A stretch of 42,182 nt of DNA from Clostridia bacterium DTU022 (lineage in GTDB: Bacteria; Bacillota; Dethiobacteria; DTU022): positions 42,921-85,102 of the forward strand of contig LFRQ01000106.1 in assembly GCA_001512835.1 (NCBI GenBank). The letters run 5' to 3'. A program made the translations under genes and the position numbers. Shown in pieces: positions 23,543 to 32,230 of the stretch. How positions within the stretch are numbered: position 1 is the first letter of the stretch; every line of letters begins with the position of its first letter. The notes beneath the pieces were generated by a model. It saw only the letters and a program-made list of their open reading frames with translations, did no database searches and was not told the origin of the DNA.

Positions 23543-24238
23543 TCAATCCAGGCTCAGCATCTTGGAGGCCTTCTCTTCCTCCATCTCCCGACGCACCCGG
23601 GCCAGCCTCTCTTCTTCGGCGGAGCTATAATAGATCAGGCTTTGCAGTTCGATGGTCAGGTCGGCATTGTCCAGGTGGACCCCCTCGGGAACCTCAATCC
23701 TGGCCGGGGCAAAATTCAATATGGCCTTGATCCCATAGGGGACGATCTGGTCCACCACTTCCTGGGCCGACTCCGCCGGCACGGTAATGATCGCTACTTT
23801 AATATTGTACTGCTCGATAATGCCGCCGACTTCCTTAATATCATAAATGGGGATGCCGGCAATGTTCTGGCCGATCAACTGGGGATCCCGGTCAAAAACG
23901 GCCACCACGTTGACATAGGAATTTTTCGTAGCGTTGTAGCGGGTCAGCGCCGTTCCCAGGTGCCCCGCCCCGATAATTATGATATTAGTCTTTTTGTCCA
24001 GGCCGATAATCTTCAGTATCTTTTCCCGCAAGAAATGGGTGTTATAGCCGGTTCCCCGGGTCCCAAAAGCCCCGAAATAAGCCAGATCCTTGCGAATCTG
24101 CTCCGCAGAGAAGCCAGACTCGGCGCTCAACTCTTTGGAAGAGATTATCTCCACATCCCAGCGTATTAAGTTATCCAGGATGCGCAGGTAAACGGGCAAT
24201 CTTTTGACAACGGACTTGGATACAGGGCGGGAGGCCAC
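23543..24238 (-). CDS. rex: Redox-sensing transcriptional repressor Rex
   Basis: A 231-residue repressor that senses the NADH/NAD+ ratio and controls fermentation and energy genes. Residues 1-80 form the winged helix (with SAEQIRKDLAYFGAFGTRGTGY), and the Rossmann domain has IIIIGAGHLGTAL (Gly90-Gly95). The start is GTG with GGAGG 7 bases upstream. The upstream region has a near-promoter TTGCCT ... TATAAT and the sequence TTGTGTTATATAATAAA, half of which resembles a Rex site, so autoregulation is possible but not shown. Confidence 0.96.
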   Translation of the reverse strand: MASRPVSKSVVKRLPVYLRILDNLIRWDVEIISSKELSAESGFSAEQIRKDLAYFGAFGTRGTGYNTHFLREKILKIIGLDKKTNIIIIGAGHLGTALTRYNATKNSYVNVVAVFDRDPQLIGQNIAGIPIYDIKEVGGIIEQYNIKVAIITVPAESAQEVVDQIVPYGIKAILNFAPARIEVPEGVHLDNADLTIELQSLIYYSSAEEERLARVRREMEEEKASKMLSLD

Positions 24239-24383
24239 CGGTTCTCCTCCTTCCCAGGGTGGGCCTGCGAAAAATTTGCCGCTTTTGATTTATTATATAA
24301 CACAATTTAAAAGCGCAGGCAACTTGCCTTAGGCCAAATATTTTAAATTTATGCAATAATTTTATAATTTTCCCTTCCCCGGA

Positions 24384-24944
24384 TCAATGCTTCTGGATGG
24401 TAAAGAGCTCCGGCGGGCAGCCCGCCTGGTTGATAAAGGCGTGGTGGGTCACTGTAAACGCTCTCTGGTCCAGGGCGCGGCAGAGTTCCTCCAAGACTTC
24501 CTTCTCCTTTAGGCTTCCCGGGTGTCCGGTATAGGCCACCACGCTGATTATCCCCCCTTTTTCCAGCAGCTCCAGGGCGCTCTCCAGGGCGGCCCGGGTA
24601 GTCTCCGGCCTGGTAATGATGGCATGATCCCCTCCCGGGAGATAGCCCAGGTTGAACATGACCACCTTGATTTGGCGGTGGATATAGGCAGCCAGGTGTT
24701 CATGCCCGGCTTCGAAAAGGGTAACCCGTTGGCGAAGGCCCGCCTGGGCCAGGAGCGCTTCCGTCTTCTCCAGGGCCTGGGGCTGAACGTCAAAGGCGTA
24801 AACATGACCGGAAGATCCCACCCGCTGCGCCAGGAACAGGGTGTCCTTCCCGTTGCCCGCCGTGGCGTCCACCGCCAGGCTCCCCTCCTCAAGAAAGGGC
24901 GCTACGATGCGCTGGGCCAGTTCATAAGCCTTGGTAAAAACCAT
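24384..24944 (-). CDS. mnmM: Class I SAM methyltransferase, MnmM (YtqB) type
   Basis: A 186-residue methyltransferase with motif I VDATAGNGKDTLFLA, VYAFDVQPQALEKT, and the characteristic VMFNLGYLPGGDH. YtqB/MnmM adds the final methyl group to mnm5s2U at tRNA wobble position 34 in Firmicutes. The ATG directly follows the yetF stop codon and GGAGG is 9 bases upstream, so the two are translationally linked. Confidence 0.85.
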   Translation of the reverse strand: MVFTKAYELAQRIVAPFLEEGSLAVDATAGNGKDTLFLAQRVGSSGHVYAFDVQPQALEKTEALLAQAGLRQRVTLFEAGHEHLAAYIHRQIKVVMFNLGYLPGGDHAIITRPETTRAALESALELLEKGGIISVVAYTGHPGSLKEKEVLEELCRALDQRAFTVTHHAFINQAGCPPELFTIQKH

Positions 24945-25643
24945 CTACCCCTTCCTCCTGCTCTTGCAATTCTCCTTTAAGCTGACATAAAGAGTGCCGT
25001 CGGGGTTAAGCCCGGCATAGAGCACCTCCCCGGGCCCCGCCTGCCAGCCCTGCGCCAGCTTCTCTTCCAGCCATTTCGGGTCCATGCCGAGCTGCTCCAG
25101 ATTATCCTTTTGAATCACGCCGTCAAAAATAAGGGGAACGGGCAAGCCGGAGGGGCCGGCCGGCAGTTTTAAATCGGCCCGCGTCAGGGGACGGTGTTCC
25201 GGCTTTAAGATAACGCTCAACTCCCCGGAGGTTTCCAGGATGGCGTACTCCACTTCGGCGATGTTGGTTACGTTATTCTCCCTCATCTGGGCCAGCAGGT
25301 CGTTGACATTGTATCTTAAACGGCGCATCTCCTGCTCCATGATCTCGCCGTTGTAGACCACAATGCTGGGCGAGCCGTTAACCAGCCGGCGGAAGCGGTG
25401 ACTTTTCAAGGAGAGGTATGAAAAGAGCATCTCCGCCCCCACCAGGGTAAACATCGGTATCAACGACACGTACAGGGGCATTTCCGGCTGTTCCATGGGC
25501 AGTATGGCAATTTCGGCAATCATGATGGCCACCACCAGGTCGAAAGCGGAAAGCTGCCCGATCTCCCGCTTGCCCATCAACCGGATTAAGACCAAAACGG
25601 TAATATAGAGCAAAAGGGTTCTTAAAAAAATTAGCCCGGCCAG
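24945..25643 (-). CDS. YetF/DUF421 family membrane protein
   Basis: A protein of 232 residues if it starts at CTG 25643, with two or three N-terminal helices including LVLIRLMGKREIGQLSAFDLVV and a cytoplasmic YetF domain ending in a basic tail. The CTG has AAGGAGG exactly 8 bases upstream and gives the full first helix expected in the family; a downstream TTG at 25613 cuts that helix and has no ribosome-binding site. The family is widespread in spore formers and its role is unclear. It is co-directional with mnmM. Confidence 0.85.
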   Translation of the reverse strand: MAGLIFLRTLLLYITVLVLIRLMGKREIGQLSAFDLVVAIMIAEIAILPMEQPEMPLYVSLIPMFTLVGAEMLFSYLSLKSHRFRRLVNGSPSIVVYNGEIMEQEMRRLRYNVNDLLAQMRENNVTNIAEVEYAILETSGELSVILKPEHRPLTRADLKLPAGPSGLPVPLIFDGVIQKDNLEQLGMDPKWLEEKLAQGWQAGPGEVLYAGLNPDGTLYVSLKENCKSRRKG

Positions 25644-25728
25644 TACCGTCCCCTCCTTCTGAAAAAGCTGTGGTACTAGTTTGGCCCGGGAAAGGAGAAA
25701 GAAACCTTGGAAAGAGGGGAGGCCATGG

Positions 25729-26022
25729 CTAGTAGATCTCCACCCGCCGGTCGATGATTTCCACCCGGTAATCGCTTTCTATAAAATCGAAGATTTTTTG
25801 AAGAATCCGGTCCGCCCCGTTGCTGTTGTGGCATACTACCGCCAGCCCCAGCTCCGCCTTCTGCCATAGATCCTGCTGGCCAACCTCCGTTACGGAAAGA
25901 TTGAACTCGTTGCGCAGCCGCTGGATCAAGCTTTTTAAAATTTGGCGCTTGGTTTTCAAGGAGGAGGCTGACGGGATGTACAGTTCCAGGGAACAGGCAG
26001 CTACTCTGATAGGCGTCACCAC
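25729..26022 (-). CDS. DUF503 (YlxP-like) protein
   Basis: A 97-residue protein with the DUF503 pattern (ACSLELYIPSASSLKTKRQILK, NEFNLSVTEVGQQDLWQKAELG). Its function is unsettled; in many Firmicutes it is encoded near rbfA and infB, which is not the case here. The start is GTG at 26022. The region 26023-26187 between it and the nuclease gene holds no gene that I can support. Confidence 0.9.
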   Translation of the reverse strand: MVTPIRVAACSLELYIPSASSLKTKRQILKSLIQRLRNEFNLSVTEVGQQDLWQKAELGLAVVCHNSNGADRILQKIFDFIESDYRVEIIDRRVEIY

Positions 26023-26187
26023 CTTGCCTTAACCGGTTCCAGCCGCCGGCAGAATCTCGTTGAAATGGTGCCGGTAGCCTTCCCCCCGTCCGCCCCGGAA
26101 AATGGCCGAAGGGCGGCCGATACCGGCGGCAGTCCAACAGGGCCATTGTTTGCCCGGAGGGAATCCCGGCGAAAAACTGCCGGAGCT

Positions 26188-26658
26188 TTAGTGCAGGTGC
26201 GGCCCGCTTTCGCCGGAGCCGTCGAATTCGATGGGCCCAATATCCTGCTGCTCCATCAAATCGCTGATGGAAACGGTATACGGAGACAGCTTCTCGCTGA
26301 TATAGATGGGGCATCCCACCGTAAGGGCCAGGGCGACGGCATCGCTGGGGCGGGCATCCACGATAATTTGCTTGTTTTCAGCAGTGCGCAGGTACAGCTC
26401 CGCATAAAAAGTGCTCTCTATCATATCGTTAACCACGACCTTCTCTATGCTGGCCCCCAGGTGCTTGCAAACAGAATTGAAGAGATCGTGGGTAACCGGC
26501 CGGGGAGTGACATAGCCCTGCAGCTTTAAGACAATGGCCTGGGCTTCCCAAAAACCGATCCCAATGGGCAGGACCATCGTCTCTTCTGTATCAACCAGCA
26601 ACAGTAGCGGGGTCTGCATCGGATCGAGAACAACTTCCTTCACCTTTACGGGAATCAA
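26188..26658 (-). CDS. Bifunctional nuclease (BFN, DUF151) family protein
   Basis: A 156-residue protein matching the BFN domain: LLLVDTEETMVLPIGIGFWEAQAI, then VNDMIESTFYAELYL and VDARPSDAVALAL. Members have been described with DNase and RNase activity in plants; the bacterial role is not known. The start is TTG with GGAGG 8 bases upstream. It lies 18 bases after the radical SAM gene in the same direction. Confidence 0.9.
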   Translation of the reverse strand: MIPVKVKEVVLDPMQTPLLLLVDTEETMVLPIGIGFWEAQAIVLKLQGYVTPRPVTHDLFNSVCKHLGASIEKVVVNDMIESTFYAELYLRTAENKQIIVDARPSDAVALALTVGCPIYISEKLSPYTVSISDLMEQQDIGPIEFDGSGESGPHLH

Positions 26659-26676
26659 GATAAACGCCTCCTTCCT

Positions 26677-27822
26677 CTAAAGGTAACGCGGCAGCAAATT
26701 CTGGATGTAGCCGTCCACGGATAACCCCTCTTCGGCCAGACGCCGGCCAAGGCGCTCCACGGAAACAGAAAGAGCGGCGTTGTTTAGATCGTCGAGGCTG
26801 CGAAAGTAGCCGGCTCTGCGTCCCAGCCGGAAAAGACTCTTCTGCTCTGCCGGCAAGTTAAAATAGCTGTCAATCAAATCAATCATGCGTTCCCGGTCCC
26901 GGGCCAGATGACCCTGCAGTTCCTGCAGGAGGTTGGAATGGTGGTCGCTGCAAAAGACGGCATCCAGGGCCTTCAGCTCCGTCAGCAACAATTTTTCTTC
27001 TTCCAGGACCCGGTCCTCCTCCAGGGGGACAAAACTCCCCCTTTTTACCTCCTCGAACAGAGGGCTGAAGGGGGGGATAATCAGGGTGCGCACCCGGATG
27101 AAATGGGGATTGATCCGGTTCAAAACCCGGGCGGTAGCCAGGGCGTGCTCCCTCCACATCTTCCTCCCTCCGAGGCCGAGGATGACGTATTCGCTTAACT
27201 CCAGGCCCGCCTCCTTGGCTTTAAGCCCCGCCTCCACATGCTGCTCCGAACGGACCCCCTTCTGCATATATTCCAGGAGAGGATCCCAGCCGCTTTCCAA
27301 GCCGACGTGAACCCGGTTCAGGCCGGCTTCCACCAGGCGGCGCAGCTCCGCCACGGAGCGCCGGAACAGCGTCCGGGAGCGGGCGTAGGTGGTTATGCGC
27401 CGGATGCCGGGAATCCGGCGGCGGAGGTATTCCAAAACCTCCACCAGGTCGTCCACGGGGGCCGCCAGGCTGTCTGCATCCTGTAGAAACACCGCCCCGC
27501 TGCCGTAGTAAAGCCAGGCCACTACCGGAAGCCAGGCGGGCTCTTCCCGCTGCAGCCGGGAGGCAATCTCCAGGGTAACCTGTCCGCCGCTCCCCCGGCG
27601 CCAGGAAAAGGCCCGGACCCGGTCCACAATATCGGCCATGGCATCGATATCCGCCTTGATCTCCGCCACCTCCCGCCGGCTAAACCGCTCCCCTTTATAG
27701 ACCGGGCAAAAGAGGCAGCGATTCCAGGGACAGTTGCGGGTCAGGCGAATAAAGAGGCTGGTGGCTTCGCTGGGAGGCCTGATGGGGCCTTGCTCGAATA
27801 AGGCTTTTGTCTTATCCGTCAC
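26677..27822 (-). CDS. Radical SAM protein with CX4CX2C motif
   Basis: A 381-residue protein. The cluster motif NCPWNRCLFC has four residues between the first two Cys (Cys31, 36, 39), a known variant of the usual CX3CX2C. The core (IRRITTYARSRTL, NRVHVGLESGWD) is an Elp3/HemN-like radical SAM barrel. I choose GTG at 27822, which has a GGGGG-type site 7 bases upstream, over a frame starting at 27858. The reaction and substrate are unknown. It is divergent from pyrE. Confidence 0.88.
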   Translation of the reverse strand: MTDKTKALFEQGPIRPPSEATSLFIRLTRNCPWNRCLFCPVYKGERFSRREVAEIKADIDAMADIVDRVRAFSWRRGSGGQVTLEIASRLQREEPAWLPVVAWLYYGSGAVFLQDADSLAAPVDDLVEVLEYLRRRIPGIRRITTYARSRTLFRRSVAELRRLVEAGLNRVHVGLESGWDPLLEYMQKGVRSEQHVEAGLKAKEAGLELSEYVILGLGGRKMWREHALATARVLNRINPHFIRVRTLIIPPFSPLFEEVKRGSFVPLEEDRVLEEEKLLLTELKALDAVFCSDHHSNLLQELQGHLARDRERMIDLIDSYFNLPAEQKSLFRLGRRAGYFRSLDDLNNAALSVSVERLGRRLAEEGLSVDGYIQNLLPRYL

Positions 27823-27891
27823 AACCTTACCCCCGGGTCTAGCCAAAGTATAACCCAACTTGACGGCAAACTCAACAAAAGATCAAAGTGG

Positions 27892-27900
27892 TGTTATAAT
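27892..27900 (+). promoter_or_regulatory. Extended -10 promoter of the pyrE-like gene
   Basis: TGTTATAAT, 39 bases before the ATG at 27940. A -35 of TCAACA lies 17 bases upstream. Confidence 0.7.
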
Positions 27901-27939
27901 AATACTGCCAAGTTTAACCGGAGGGAAAAGGAGAGAGGC

Positions 27940-28794
27940 ATGCTGGAGAAACTGAAGAAGGAACTGCTGCATTTAACCTATATCCACGGCTACCAGAGGG
28001 GCTCTTTTCTGCTCTCCTCGGGCCGGAGGAGCAACTACTACATCAACGGCAAGATGGTCACCATGTCCCGGGAGGGGATCTACCGCACCGCTCGCTATAT
28101 CCTCGCCTCCCTGACCCAAAAGCGCTACCCGGTGGAGGCGGTGGGCGGCCTAACCCTGGGTGCCGATCCCATAGCCGCCGCTGTAGCCGCCCTGAGCCAG
28201 GTGGAAACGGAGAATCCTCTCTCCTGCTTTATTGTCCGCAAGGAGGCCAAGGCGCACGGCACGCGCTCCCGCATCGAGGGGCCCTTCGCCCCCGGCCTGA
28301 AAACCATCATCGTCGACGATGTGCTCACCTCCGGCGCCTCGGTGCTTGCCGCCGCCCAGGCGGTGGAAGCCGCCGGCGGGACGGTCAGCGCCGTCTATGT
28401 CCTGGTGGACCGCATGGAAGGGGGCAGAGAGGAGCTGGAGCGGCACGGCTACCCCCTGGAAGCCGTTATGAACCGCCGGGAACTGGAGGCGCTGCAGGAG
28501 GAGATGCAGCAGCGCTACCCGGGGCTGTTCGCCTCCTTGCAGAAAAGCCCCGTTGGCTGGAAGGAGGTCCCCTGGTCGGAGATTGCCCCTTCCCATCCCG
28601 GGCTCTTCCGGCGCTTGGAACAGCTGAGCCAGGCCCTGGCCGCCCGGGAAGAAAGCCGGGAAATGGAGGAAGCCGCCTCCCAGGAAGCGGCCCGTTCCGC
28701 CCTAGAACTGGTTAAAGCGGCGGAACTCCATCCCGACGGGGAGGAGGCCCTGGAAAGCCTCTGGCAGCGGACCCGGGCCCGCTTCGGCCTCTAG
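27940..28794 (+). CDS. pyrE: Orotate phosphoribosyltransferase with C-terminal extension
   Basis: A 284-residue protein. Residues 1-185 are an OPRT domain with the PRPP motif TIIVDDVLTSGAS (122-134) and SGRRSNYYINGKMV. The enzyme transfers orotate to PRPP in UMP synthesis. The remaining 100 residues are Glu/Ala-rich and mostly helical, with no family known to me; a normal OPRT is about 200 residues. No other pyr genes are near, so the gene may be a lone copy or a paralogue with another base as substrate. AGGGAAAAGGAG precedes the ATG. Confidence 0.88.
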   Translation: MLEKLKKELLHLTYIHGYQRGSFLLSSGRRSNYYINGKMVTMSREGIYRTARYILASLTQKRYPVEAVGGLTLGADPIAAAVAALSQVETENPLSCFIVRKEAKAHGTRSRIEGPFAPGLKTIIVDDVLTSGASVLAAAQAVEAAGGTVSAVYVLVDRMEGGREELERHGYPLEAVMNRRELEALQEEMQQRYPGLFASLQKSPVGWKEVPWSEIAPSHPGLFRRLEQLSQALAAREESREMEEAASQEAARSALELVKAAELHPDGEEALESLWQRTRARFGL

Positions 28795-28832
28795 CTTTCG
28801 CTCGTTCCCCGTTCCGGCCGCTCCCCGCCTGA

Positions 28833-30023
28833 TCAAGATTCAGCTTCAGCCCATCCCCGGCCGATGGCCAGCAGCTGCATGGCCCGCCGGGAGGCGCCTT
28901 CCAGGAGTTCTTCCGCCCGTTCCATGGCGGTGGGGAGATCCATGGGTGCATCCACGATGGCCATCAGGGCAGAAATACCGGCCCGGTGCGCTTCCTGGGG
29001 ATCCAGCCTTATGCCCCCCGCCAGGACCAGCACGGGAATCCCGTATTGACGGGCCAGCCGGGCCAGGCCCACGGGCACTTTTCCCCGGAGCGACTGAGGG
29101 TTAATCTCCCCTTCGCCCGTAATCAGCAAGCTTATGTCCTCCCGCCGGAGCAGTTCCGGCAAGCCTGTCAGCCGGACAATTTCCTGGACCCCGGAAACCA
29201 GCCTGGCCCCCAGAACGCCCGCCAGGGCCGCTCCGATTCCTCCGGCGGCTCCCCCGCCGGCCATCTCCCCCACCTTTACCTGCAGGTCCCGCTCCACCAC
29301 GGCGGCAAAACGGCGCAGACACGAATCCAGGAAGGAAAGCTGCTCCCCGGAAGCCCCTTTCTGGGGAGCGTAGACATAGGCCGCTCCCTGAGGGCCGTAC
29401 AGGGGGTTGTCCACATCGCAGCCGGCCACCAGGGAAACCTCCCGCAGCCGGGGGTCCAGCGAAGAAAGGTCAATGCGGTCCAAATCCTGCAAGGCGGCGC
29501 CGCCGCGGCCGATCTCCTGCCCGCGGCTATCCAGCAGCCGCACCCCCAGGGCTTGAAGCAGCCCCGCCCCGGCATCGGTGGTGGCGCTGCCGCCCAGGCC
29601 GATAAAAATCTCCCGGCAGCCGCTGCCCAAGGCTTCCCGGATCAACTCCCCCGTACCATGGCTGGTGGCACCCAAGGGGTCGCGGCGGTCGGCGGGGACC
29701 AGGGCAAGACCGGAAGCCGCGGCCACCTCCACCACCGCCGTCCGGCCGCCGCCGGTAAGCCCCCAAAATCCCTCCACCGGCTCCCCCAGGGGGCCGGCAA
29801 CCCGCTTTCGAAAGATACGGCCTCCCGTGGCCCGGATCAAACATTCCGTAGTTCCGTCCCCACCGTCGGCCATGGGCACCAGGTACAGCTCTGCTTCGGG
29901 AAAAACCGCCTTTACCCCCCGGGCAATGGCTTCCGCCGCCCGGCCGGCGGAGAGGGAACCTTTAAAGGCATTGGGGGCGATGACCATGGCGAGCCCCGCC
30001 CTTTTTTTCTTCGGATCCGTCAT
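28833..30023 (-). CDS. Glycerate kinase (GckA/GlxK type)
   Basis: A 396-residue kinase of the glycerate kinase type 1 family: MVIAPNAFKGSLSAG at the start, VPMADGGDGT, EIFIGLGGSATTDAGAGLL and DISLLITGEGEINPQSLRGK are signatures. It phosphorylates D-glycerate to 2-phosphoglycerate (or 3-). ATG at 30023 is taken because GGTAGG precedes it; a frame extends to 30068 without support. It is convergent with pyrE. Confidence 0.93.
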   Translation of the reverse strand: MTDPKKKRAGLAMVIAPNAFKGSLSAGRAAEAIARGVKAVFPEAELYLVPMADGGDGTTECLIRATGGRIFRKRVAGPLGEPVEGFWGLTGGGRTAVVEVAAASGLALVPADRRDPLGATSHGTGELIREALGSGCREIFIGLGGSATTDAGAGLLQALGVRLLDSRGQEIGRGGAALQDLDRIDLSSLDPRLREVSLVAGCDVDNPLYGPQGAAYVYAPQKGASGEQLSFLDSCLRRFAAVVERDLQVKVGEMAGGGAAGGIGAALAGVLGARLVSGVQEIVRLTGLPELLRREDISLLITGEGEINPQSLRGKVPVGLARLARQYGIPVLVLAGGIRLDPQEAHRAGISALMAIVDAPMDLPTAMERAEELLEGASRRAMQLLAIGRGWAEAES

Positions 30024-30174
30024 AAGCAACCTACCCTTGGGGAAACCGGAGCGGCCGCCATTAAGCACGCTTCCTCTTTAAGCCGCTTGCTCCGGTCCCC
30101 TTTGCTGCTTTATATTTTTTCATTGGGAAAGAGCCCGGCTGGATGTTGCCGGTAAAGACAGCTAACTGAAGGGA

Positions 30175-30213
30175 GCGCCTTTAAAGGCGCCCCGCCCGGC
30201 CGGTACCGGCCGG
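30175..30213. repeat. Two adjacent perfect palindromes
   Basis: GCGCCTTTAAAGGCGC (30175-30190) and CCGGCCGGTACCGGCCGG (30196-30213) lie in the 198-base gap after the response regulator stop. They could form paired hairpins in RNA, but no U run follows. The gap holds nothing else visible. Confidence 0.6.
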
Positions 30214-30221
30214 CTAAGATT

Positions 30222-30602
30222 TTACCGGTCCCCTTCCTCCGGCAGAAACTGCTTCAATTTATCCCAAAGCTCCTGGGGCCGAAAAGGCTTGGTCATGTAG
30301 GCGTCGGCCCCCAGCTCCTGGGCCCTTTGCCGGTATTCTTCCCCCGCTTTGGCGGTTAAAACAATAACCGGGATCTTGCTGGTGGAAGCGTTGCCTTTAA
30401 GAATCCTCAGCACCTCAAAGCCGTCCACCTTGGGAAGCAGCAGGTCCAACAAGATCAGGTCGGGCTGTTCCCGGTTAATGTACTGGAGAGCGTCTTCCCC
30501 GTCTTCGACCACGTCAACCTGGTAGCCTACCGCATCCAGGCAGGTCCGCACTCCCAGAATAATATTCTTCTCGTCTTCAACCAGCAGTATCTTCTTGCCC
30601 AT
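30222..30602 (-). CDS. Single-domain response regulator (CheY-like)
   Basis: A 126-residue receiver domain with acidic residues in VEDE (9-11), phosphoacceptor Asp53 (LLDLLLPKVDG), Thr83 and Lys105 (TKPF). No output domain. It is 35 bases downstream of the histidine kinase gene, so the two form a pair and the receiver may pass phosphate on to another protein. Confidence 0.94.
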   Translation of the reverse strand: MGKKILLVEDEKNIILGVRTCLDAVGYQVDVVEDGEDALQYINREQPDLILLDLLLPKVDGFEVLRILKGNASTSKIPVIVLTAKAGEEYRQRAQELGADAYMTKPFRPQELWDKLKQFLPEEGDR

Positions 30603-30637
30603 CCTATCACTCCTGTCCTTTTAAACTGCTTGCCCGC

Positions 30638-31708
30638 CTAAATCTCTTCTTCCTGGCGGTACAAAGGCATGGTAAAGGTAAAAGTGCTGCCTTTGCCCTC
30701 CTCGCTTTCCACCCAGATCTCGCCGCCATGGGCCACAACGATCTCCTTGCAGATGGCCAGCCCCAACCCGGCGCCCCCGGCGGCCCGGTCCTTGGAGCGC
30801 ACCTGGACGTACTTTCGAAAAAGCTTGTCCTGGTACTGACGGGGTATTCCGCAGCCGGTATCCTGCACGGAAAAAAAGAGGCGGTTGCCCCGGTGGCGAA
30901 CCTTTACCGTAATCGATCCCCCCGCCTCGGTATAGCGCAGGGCGTTGCCCACCAGGTTGGTCAAGATCCAGACCACCTTGTTGAAATCCCCGTAGATGGT
31001 AGGCAGGTGGTCGGGGAGGTCGACGACCAGGCGGACTCCCTTTTTCTCCGCCTGGAGGGAGAGGGGCCGGACCGCCTCCTGGACCAGGCCGGCCACGTCA
31101 ATGGCCTCCTGCTCCAGGTAAATGGTCCCCGACTCGATGCGGGAGAGTTCCAGCAAATTATCCACCAGCCTGGTCAAGCGGGAGCAATCCTGATCGATGG
31201 CCTCCAGGATCTCCTTCCCCCGGGGGGTAATCTCCCCCAGCAGCCCTTTGCGCAGCATCTCCGTACCCATTAGGATAGTAGTCAGAGGGGTGCGGAATTC
31301 GTGGGAGACGATGGAGACAAAGTCGCTTTTAATCTTCTCCATCTCGTAGAACCGGGTTACGTCGGTGAGCTGGACCAGGGCGCCCCGGAGCTTTCCCTCG
31401 TAAAAGATGGGATTAATGGCAACTTTAAAAAAATACTTCTTTTCCAAATGCTTGACCTTGATGGTGGCCCCTTCATAGGAGCATTCCAGGGGTTCGCCCC
31501 GGCTCAGCACCTCTTCCAGGAGCTGCTGGAGCTTGTCTAGGCCGGTAATCTCGTGCAGGGAGCGCCCTTTTTCCGTCTCCGGTCCGAAAATCTCCCGGGC
31601 CTTATCGCTGAACCAGATCACCTTCTGGGAACAATCCGTAACAAAAAGGGGATCGGGAAGGCTTTTGGCAATGGTCTCCAGGTAAGCCCGCTGGGGCAAA
31701 GAATTCAC
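30638..31708 (-). CDS. PAS domain histidine kinase
   Basis: A 356-residue cytosolic kinase. Residues 10-125 form a PAS domain ([20 protein letters not shown]). The HisKA H-box is [12 protein letters not shown] with His136, and the ATPase domain has the N, G1 and G2 boxes ([29 protein letters not shown]). There are no membrane helices. I choose GTG at 31708 with GGGAGG 5-6 bases upstream; a frame reaching 31813 is not supported. The extended -10 promoter is at 31760-31768. Confidence 0.93.
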   Translation of the reverse strand: MNSLPQRAYLETIAKSLPDPLFVTDCSQKVIWFSDKAREIFGPETEKGRSLHEITGLDKLQQLLEEVLSRGEPLECSYEGATIKVKHLEKKYFFKVAINPIFYEGKLRGALVQLTDVTRFYEMEKIKSDFVSIVSHEFRTPLTTILMGTEMLRKGLLGEITPRGKEILEAIDQDCSRLTRLVDNLLELSRIESGTIYLEQEAIDVAGLVQEAVRPLSLQAEKKGVRLVVDLPDHLPTIYGDFNKVVWILTNLVGNALRYTEAGGSITVKVRHRGNRLFFSVQDTGCGIPRQYQDKLFRKYVQVRSKDRAAGGAGLGLAICKEIVVAHGGEIWVESEEGKGSTFTFTMPLYRQEEEI

Positions 31709-31759
31709 CTTGTCCTCCCCTTTCCTGGACAAAATTAATTGCATTTGTAAATATATTTC

Positions 31760-31768
31760 ATTATACCA
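31760..31768 (-). promoter_or_regulatory. Extended -10 promoter of the kinase/regulator pair
   Basis: TGGTATAAT on the minus strand, about 50 bases before the GTG at 31708. The -35 is weak. Confidence 0.65.
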
Positions 31769-31799
31769 CCAGCCACCCTTGAAGAAAAGTGCGGCCGGG

Positions 31800-32195
31800 C
31801 TATTTGTCCTCAAGGGGCTTTTGCTTCAGGTACCAGCGGCCTCCCTCCTTGACCAGCCTGAGCCGGTCCGTGTGCACCGTCTCGACGCCGAAAAGGACCA
31901 TGTCCAGGCTAACCTCTACTTCCACCTCCTGGGAAGAGATCTTTTTCACCGGGCCCACCCGGTAGTCTTTTATCTCCATGATCTTAATCAACTTCATCTC
32001 TTCCGGCTCGATCCGGGCAGCCCGGCTTAACTGGAGCATCCGGTCACAATCCTTCTCCTGAAAAGCCTGCAAGTAGGCCTCAACGGTTTTCTGGGGCGAG
32101 GACTGCTCCCCCCGCCCATGGGAAAGGCATCCCCCGGCCAGCAGGATCAGGCCGGCCCAGGCCAACAAAAACCCCAGCAAGGCAAACCTTTTCAA
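31800..32195 (-). CDS. Small lipoprotein
   Basis: A 131-residue protein with a signal peptide ending LLAGGC (lipobox), so lipid-anchored outside the membrane. The mature part (SPQKTVEAYLQAFQEKDCDR ... LRLVKEGGRWYLKQ) looks like a DUF4878/NTF2-like fold. The start is TTG. Function is unknown. It is downstream of the LUD gene in the same direction. Confidence 0.82.
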   Translation of the reverse strand: MKRFALLGFLLAWAGLILLAGGCLSHGRGEQSSPQKTVEAYLQAFQEKDCDRMLQLSRAARIEPEEMKLIKIMEIKDYRVGPVKKISSQEVEVEVSLDMVLFGVETVHTDRLRLVKEGGRWYLKQKPLEDK

Positions 32196-32230
32196 CGGCC
32201 CCGCCCCCTATTTCCGGTTTTCCGGTATGG

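Noticed and set aside
25676-26314. A 212-codon open frame on the minus strand
   Set aside because: It overlaps the clear DUF503 and part of the BFN gene in other registers, is rich in Arg/Pro/Gly as GC-rich shadows are, and has no ribosome-binding site.
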